A DNA stretch of 64,000 nt from Theobroma cacao (Eukaryota; Streptophyta; Magnoliopsida; Malvales; Malvaceae). The notes under the pieces were generated by a model that saw only the letters and a program-made list of their open reading frames with translations, was not told where the DNA came from and made no database searches. The position numbers and the translations under genes were made by a program. Positions 58,165 to 64,000 of this stretch are shown piece by piece. Within the stretch, counting starts at the first letter, position 1. Each line of letters begins with the position of its first letter. The stretch is taken from NCBI RefSeq assembly GCF_000208745.1, contig NC_030851.1, forward strand, positions 36,801,240 through 36,865,239. The letters run 5' to 3'.

Positions 58165-59012
58165 TGGAGTTGGTATGCTGTATCCGAAGACCCAAAGTCA
58201 TAGTGATCTTCTTTAATTATACTGTTTGATGTTGAATTTTGGATCTTTCCCCCCTAATCTGCAAATATCATCCAGTCATGTAAATAAGTAGTTTGTCCCC
58301 AAGGAGATACACCCAGCAGTTAGAACTTCAAGGGACTTTAAACAGGTTCAAATTTGTTCGGTTTTGTGGGGCTTTCCTTTTGTACAAAAGAATGTAATTA
58401 AGCACATTTGGTCTGGCATAGAAAGCCAAGGGCATATAAACTATTTGAAATGGTTAATTCTTAAGGAAACCTATATTTTGTTCCGTAAGGTTTGGGGAAA
58501 AAATTACAGTCCAGTCCCCATTCGAAGTGTAAGGGGATTTCAATGAAACCTATGTGGTCCATGAAGTAGCAGCATGGGCATCTTGTTGTAACTTATCTGG
58601 TGCAATACCCATCTCCTCCATCCCTGAAAGCCTTCGAATGTGAAGAACGAGTACTAGTAGTTGGGAAGAAAAATAATAAAATAATAATAGTAATAGTACT
58701 TGAGAAGAAACGGCATGGATTGGAATGCAGTCTAATCTGCCAAGTCTGGAGTCCCTCGGAAACTCCCACAAAATCCCGCTTACCTCTGGCTTTGGCTTGC
58801 AGCTGCAGGCTGCGGGCGTACGTACCTCCCCTGCTTTATCATATTTTATAGTCCCACCCACTTCCTCAAATTCTTCACCTAATTTAATTTTATTAGGTTT
58901 ACATAAATTCAACCTCCCCAAATAGAAATCCAGGACTCTGACTCCCTTTTCCGCTTTCTCCTACCTTGTGTTCTTCAGAATCCAAAGAAGAAAAACCCTG
59001 AAAGCGCTAGCC
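58165..59012. other. Spacer before the TPR gene
   Basis: 3' UTR of the zinc-ribbon gene, then the promoter of the TPR gene. ATATTTTATA at 58841-58850 is a weak TATA candidate, about 165 bp before the ATG. ORFs on both strands here have no recognisable product. Confidence 0.4.
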
Positions 59013-60020
59013 ATGAATCCCACTCTAGCCACATTATCGGCGCCGTCCCCTTCTTTCCTCCGTCTCAAATCACTTTCTTCTTCCACTTCTTCAGCTTCAT
59101 TTCTCGCATTTCCTGCTCCCAAACCCTTCAGGCTTAGGGCTTCTTCAGCGAAGTCTGATTCCTTTCCCAGTTCCAATCCTAACAAACATACTCAACCCCT
59201 CACTCAAAAGCTCCAGTGCTTTGCCAAAACAGCTATTTTACTTGGTGCCACCGCTTTGATGATTGGGAAATTCTCCCACTTCCCGGCCAAAGCTGAGTCT
59301 CCACCCACAATGACTGAACAAGAAACTTCCGGTCTCGAGGATGGAGAGCAACAAGAAGAAGACGCCCAAAACCCGGAACAAACTTCCCCACTTTCAGAGT
59401 TTCTGGGATCTAATAACGAGGCCATTGAAGCATTGAAGTACCTTTTGGAACAGAAGCTCGAAAACGGCGAAGACGAAGAAGCTCTCACAATCTTGAACCG
59501 TTTGGTTTCTGCTCAACCACAGGTAACTGATTGGAAATTTTTGTTGGCGAGGCTGTTAAGCGAAATGGGTCAAACGGAGAATGCACGGAAAGTGTTCGAG
59601 GAAATTCTTAGGACGAATCCTCTCTCTTTCGAGGCTTTGTTTGAGAATGCTTTGTTAATGGACCGTTGTGGGGAAGGAGAAGCTGTGATCAAGAGGTTAG
59701 AAGAGGCTTTAACGATTGCCCAAGACGAGAAGAAAGTCAAGGAAGCAAGGGATGTTCGACTGATAATGGCACAGATACAGTTCTTGCAAAAGAACGTGGA
59801 GGAAGCTTTGAGGAGTTACCAACAATTGGCCAAAGAAGATCCAAGTGATTTTAGGCCGTATTTTTGTCAAGGAATGATATATAGCTTGCTTGATAGGAAT
59901 GCTGAGGCTAAAGAACAGTTCGCAAAGTATAGAGAGCTTTCACCAAAAAAGTTTGAGGTGGAAGGGTATTTGAGGACATCTTTATCAAGAATGAAATTGT
60001 TTGGGACCAATGAGAACTGA
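59013..60020 (+). CDS. Chloroplast TPR protein (SLOW GREEN 1 / lumen common family type)
   Basis: An intronless gene of 335 residues. Residues 1-45 are Ser/Ala-rich and poor in acidic residues, as in a plastid transit peptide. Residues 70-86 (AKTAILLGATALMIGKF) are hydrophobic and followed by PAKAES, which resembles a thylakoid-lumen processing site. TPR-like helical repeats fill about residues 140-320 (EEALTILNRLVSAQPQVTDW, ENARKVFEEILRTNPLSFEA, EEALRSYQQLAKEDPSDFRP, AEAKEQFAKYRELSPKKFEV). SLOW GREEN 1 and its relatives are plastid TPR proteins; SLOW GREEN 1 is needed for chloroplast development. Which family member this is cannot be settled here. The frame is open 45 bases upstream but without an ATG, so 59013 is the start. 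It appears intact. Confidence 0.82.
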   Translation: MNPTLATLSAPSPSFLRLKSLSSSTSSASFLAFPAPKPFRLRASSAKSDSFPSSNPNKHTQPLTQKLQCFAKTAILLGATALMIGKFSHFPAKAESPPTMTEQETSGLEDGEQQEEDAQNPEQTSPLSEFLGSNNEAIEALKYLLEQKLENGEDEEALTILNRLVSAQPQVTDWKFLLARLLSEMGQTENARKVFEEILRTNPLSFEALFENALLMDRCGEGEAVIKRLEEALTIAQDEKKVKEARDVRLIMAQIQFLQKNVEEALRSYQQLAKEDPSDFRPYFCQGMIYSLLDRNAEAKEQFAKYRELSPKKFEVEGYLRTSLSRMKLFGTNEN

Positions 60021-60389
60021 GTTTTGGGGGGTTTTAGGAATTTTCTGGCATTAAGGTGGTATACAATTCTAAGGTAATAATCCTTTGCCTTCGATAGATT
60101 TTGTTGATTAGTGTTTCATTCCTTTAAACTTTGAAGTTGAAACTTTGTTTTAAGTTTCAGAGGATACTCAGAGAAATAAGATGAGAGTTTTTGTTAAAAG
60201 GAAATAGTTGTTTGATGACAATTGACAGTTTTTGGCTTCAATATTTATAAATGATAAATGATGTATGCAAGGGACGTTGGTTTCTTTTATCATTCACTGC
60301 AGAATAAGGTATGTACTCTATTCAGTGTATAACTGTATTAGGGGAGGTTTCTAACTTTCCATTAGAGAATTAAGAATCTATAGAGATTT
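60021..60389. other. 3' flank of the TPR gene
   Basis: AT-rich downstream sequence, probably with the polyadenylation region. No feature was seen. Confidence 0.5.
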
Positions 60390-61115
60390 GCAGAGTGAGA
60401 GGTAGCAGTGCTAGCCCGTCCTAAGAACCACACATGCAAGTTCCCCTGCATGCGGCTCACTTATTGCTAGCCTATCTGCTAGAGCCAAGCTTCGGCTGTG
60501 ACAGCTTGTCGTTTTTGACCATCTTATTCTGTCACTCGAGATCCAAGTCAGCACCGGCAAAGATCTCTTGATTACCCACGGCCAGGCTGTGTTGGAAGCA
60601 AGCTACCTTTCGCTTATCTCACTCCCTTTCTTATTATTAGTAAAATAGGTTGCCCCTTTCCTCTTCCTAATAATAAGGTGAGCTTCCAAAGTTCCTTCCT
60701 TCGGCTGAGTAGATTGTCTTCTGTCCAATGTGGTACCCTTCTGGTTTTTTGGTACCCATTGGGTTACCTTGTTTACAGGCCGACCTCATGGCAGCAAGAA
60801 AAAGTGTTGTCCCATTCATTTCTTTCGAGGCATGCAAACTCCCATAATGCCCCAAATCACATTTCATGAATAGAAAGGGGAAGCCATCTCATCCATCAGC
60901 TCCTCTCACGGACCCTTGCAGTTGTACAAAGCGTCCAAGCACAGTTCACTTGTGTTAGTCAATCAAGAACTTTGCCACCACTCCTTAAGGTTACCTGTTG
61001 TGTCAAAAGCTTGCATTGTTTCCCACGATTCATACCTTCCTCTTACTTCCGAAGGTAAGGTAATGAGCTGACATGGTGGCGTAGGAGCAAACATTGGGTG
61101 GTTTGCTGCAAACCC
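60390..61115 (-). other. Possible mitochondrial group II intron fragment (NUMT)
   Basis: Read on the minus strand, about 60470-60390 contains GTGAGCCGCATGCAGGGGAA, then CTTGCATGTGTGGTTCTTAG, then GACGGGC. This is the GAGCCG...GGTTCT hairpin typical of group II introns. The segment has higher GC than its surroundings and no open frame of note. It resembles plant mitochondrial intron sequence, which suggests organelle DNA moved into the nucleus. Which mitochondrial gene it came from is not identified, and the borders are approximate. Confidence 0.5.
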
Positions 61116-61317
61116 AGTTCAGACTATAGATTCCACCATCAAGTTAAATAAAATGAAGTTGATGCAGTGGTTCATAAAATAAGAATGGATGTGTTCTCAA
61201 GTCATAGCACAAGTTCTATGATAACTCTCCAAAAATTAAAGGTCTATTCCATAAGCAAAGTATGTTATATACTACTGTGAATATAGTTAGTTAAGTTCTC
61301 TAGAATTTTTGGAATGC
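61116..61317. other. Short spacer before the minus-strand gene end
   Basis: AT-rich, without a feature. It probably contains the 3' UTR of the minus-strand gene. Confidence 0.4.
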
Positions 61318-64000
61318 TTATCTTCCTATGTATTCGGCCAGATTCCTCTTGTTTTTCTTAGATTTATGGTTCCCTCGAGGTTTGCAAGTCACAGTAGCTT
61401 CTGAAGCTGGCTTCTTACCCCTACTGCATTCCTCAGTCATACACATCACATTGGCCACAGATTCATCAGATATAAGATTTTCATCTTGCTGCAAGAATAG
61501 CTGCTTCAGAAAAGGCTCCAGTGCAGACCTTGCTGAATGCAGCTCCTCGCAAAGGGCTCCAATTATTGAAATGCTACCTTCAAGCTTCAGCTCACTGAAA
61601 AAATTAAGCAGGAGGAACTTCTAAGAAAATACTGTGAACTAATCATTTGGTGTATAAATGGAGTCATACAACTACATATGGAATATGGAAAAGGCAATTA
61701 ATGCATTACACAGACCTCGGTTCCAGTTGAGTATAGAGTTGCTTCATTTCATCTAGCATGCTGATTGCCTCCCCTGAGAAGTAGTCGTCTTCACTACCTG
61801 CAAGTTTCTTCTGCAAACATCCTTCTGTTGCAGCATTGAGGAGGAAAATACATTTTCCTAGGTACCCCTAAAAAGTTCAGTAAAAAGTGATGATGAGATG
61901 ACGCAAAAATGACAATAAATATGATAATAACAGAAAAAATAATACTAGCAACATAAATTACAAGGAAAACAAGGCATTAAAGAATGCTTGTCTAATCACA
62001 TGCTTATAACAATTACCCTCATTTTTGAAGCATTTAACATAATGGTCCATTGATCTCTGATGTCACCCAGTGCCTTAAATGCTTCAACAATTTCCCAAAA
62101 CTTGACATGGTTAATCAGCATGTCACTATCATTTTGATTCTGTGCATTCAAGTCTTGATCTGGCAGAGAACCAGAGCTTAAAGATGGAACAACCTTTGAG
62201 CTCTTCCCTTCATCGTAACTGGCTGGAGGAAGTACTTCACTACACAAATTAGCAGGTTTAGGAAACAAGACTCTCAATATTTCCTCCTTGCATGAATTAA
62301 CCTTCATATCAACAAATATAGCATCCTGGCATGCAAAATTTGGACAGTTTTCCCCCATGCTCACAATTATGAGAGGGTTTCTAATATTTTTGAATGCTTG
62401 ACCAAGCACATTTATATCAAAATTGAGACAATTATATCTCTGCCTTCTCCAAAGAGCATCACAGAAATCCCAGGGCAGTAGTTCCGTAATATGCTTTTGA
62501 CCCAGCAAGTCAAAAAGTACATTGAGACACGTACCAAAGTTCAAATGAAGCAAACATAAAATGACAACCAATCTCAAAACCACCAGTGAATGGTACTCCC
62601 TCACATTTGTATGAGATTTTCTGATCCAATCTACTGTCTCTCGTTTACAATAGAGGAACTGCTGGACCATTTCAATTACAAATTTAAGAATGACTTCCAA
62701 AGATCGCTGCTTAACAGCCACATAACTGGGAGTTGAGCTGGGTATCCCATCCTGGTAGATAAGCCATTCCACAAAAGTAGCCTTGGTGGTGAAAAAGTAT
62801 CCTTTGGAGTAGGATAGCAAAACCAGATAGCGCTCAACAAGATACAAGAAACAAACTGGTGACATATAATCAGATATGCTCCTCCAGTTAGCTTTATAAG
62901 TATCTTGTAACGCTCCATGGAACTTGAAAATAATTGGCTTCGCATTCCCACTTTCTTCAATATGACTAGCAGCAGATCCAGTTGTAGATTCTGAGCTTCT
63001 ATTTACCCCGGGAAATTTATTGATAGGGCCAGTTGCAGAAACTGGGGGTGAACCTCTATCCTCTTTGAGACTCCCAATGAAGTTCCTCCATTCTGTATTC
63101 CATTCTAAACCTTCAAGAATCTTCCCATATAGTTCATTGCTTAGCTGATCAGATCCAAGAATTATCAATGCCACCATTCCAGTTTCCCCATAAGACAAGC
63201 TATTCTTTGACCTTATCATCTCAAATATAACCTCTTCAAGTAAATTCTTTGAGATTTCAGTTCCCCTCAGAGAGATCATGTTCTCTCTTAGTGATTCTCG
63301 CCAATCAAGAGGAAATATGTAGCCAAAGAAGTGCTTTGTTGAAAGTTGAACAAATTTCATCAGATCCTGGTCCACACATCGATTGTTCAGAAACTTGGAA
63401 TTCAAGAGAAAACTTGCTACCTCGTAGATATGAGTAAGAGACCTGCTTTGGTAGAAGGATGACTCGTGTGAGAAATCATATAAATTTTCAAGCTTTGTCA
63501 AAACTTGCAGGCCAACAGAGAGTAATTCTGAACACCAATAACTCCTTGCAGCTGAGACAAATTGATGGGAAGAAATAGAAACCAGCTTCTTGTTACTGCA
63601 AACATATTTGTCGTCCAGTTTACTCAGCCATTCAGCATCAGAATTCAGCACAAGATAGACTGTATGTGGATTATTAAATTGTCTCCACACATCAAAATAA
63701 TTCAAGCAGAATTCTTCATATCTTCTGTAATCACTAATATCTTGGATTTCAGCATGATCAAGATACTCAAATATCTGCATAATTTTATCCTTCCAGAAAT
63801 TCCAAAAGTAGACCAGTGTCTCGGTGGAAACCTGGTTACTAGAAATTTGCTCTTCTGAGTAGCTTGCTTGATCAAAGACCAATTCATCTATCCATTCATA
63901 TTTTGAGATATTTAATTGAAGGTGATGATCTAGAATCATTCGAGCAGTTAATACTTCACCTCGGGTGCTCTTGTGCCTCTGAGAAGCACTTAAATATTGT
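61318..64000 (-). CDS. 3' part of a large TRANK1/UvrD-helicase-like protein gene (partial)
   Basis: The window shows the last three exons: 64000-62017 (open to the edge), 61867-61716 and 61594-61318. All junctions are GT-AG and in phase, giving about 803 C-terminal residues. The frame stays open upstream of the Met at 63939 (QYLSASQRHKSTRGEVLTAR), so that Met is not the start. The sequence resembles the C-terminal region of plant proteins annotated as TPR and ankyrin repeat-containing protein 1-like, whose N-terminal part is a UvrD/REP superfamily 1 helicase (SILDHHL-like entry, HFFGYIFPLDWRESL, PWDFCDALWRRQRYN). No P-loop lies in this part. The end is basic (HKSKKNKRNLAEYIGR). Function is not known. 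It is convergent with the TPR gene. Confidence 0.65.

Noticed and set aside
58968..59012. 15-residue N-terminal extension of the TPR protein
   Set aside because: The frame begins at GTG rather than ATG; the ATG at 59013 starts a typical transit peptide.
63937..63939. Met at 63939 as the start of the minus-strand gene
   Set aside because: The same frame stays open to the window edge with protein-like sequence before it, so the gene continues beyond.

Overview
This window looks like nuclear DNA of a dicot plant. It is AT-rich, its genes carry GT-AG introns, and long stretches of nested transposons separate islands of conserved genes. Several repeat styles (ATCTATCGATAGAT palindromes, CTGCAGCGAG-rich LTR sequence) recall Malvaceae such as Theobroma or Gossypium, but that is an impression, not proof. 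A run of five N at 38135-38139 shows that this is a draft assembly.

Layout. Positions 1-21.4 kb are almost wholly transposons. They hold the end of a Harbinger-type element (1-42); a dead hAT element (about 200-6560) whose transposase is split by an antisense LINE fragment with a visible target-site duplication; a 3.4-kb element bounded by inverted arms of about 560 bp (8266-11627); a MULE-type MITE with a perfect 9-bp duplication (11728-12469); and a decayed PIF/Harbinger element (about 12520-20620) with its Myb/SANT-like ORF and DDE transposase on the minus strand. A 3-kb block sits inside the Harbinger element. It holds a putative-plant-transposon-domain ORF with one in-frame stop, bracketed by dense ATCTATCGATAGAT palindromes and a minisatellite of about 62 bp.

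21.6-30.9 kb carries a complete 20-exon importin-beta family gene (IMB4 type, 1049 aa when assembled). MITEs of one family lie just upstream of its TATA box and in intron 4. 32.5-38.7 kb is a nest of related MITEs split by a 3145-bp solo LTR with a CTCAA duplication. 39.8-41.1 kb is another short non-autonomous element.

41.7-61.3 kb is the gene-rich part, all on the plus strand: a three-finger CCCH protein (C3H17 type, 746 aa), a 16-repeat PPR protein (At2g02150/EMB2794 type, 779 aa), an eight-exon zinc-ribbon protein of unknown function (447 aa), and an intronless plastid TPR protein (335 aa). The first two correspond to neighbouring Arabidopsis loci, so a small block of ancestral gene order seems preserved. 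A possible mitochondrial group II intron fragment (60.4-61.1 kb) follows. The window ends in the 3' part of a large minus-strand gene resembling the plant TRANK1/UvrD-helicase-like family, open at the right edge.

The genes are unrelated housekeeping functions (nuclear import, RNA or transcription control, organelle RNA metabolism, plastid biogenesis), not a pathway or operon. The most unusual structure is the palindrome-bracketed ORF at 13.1-16.2 kb.
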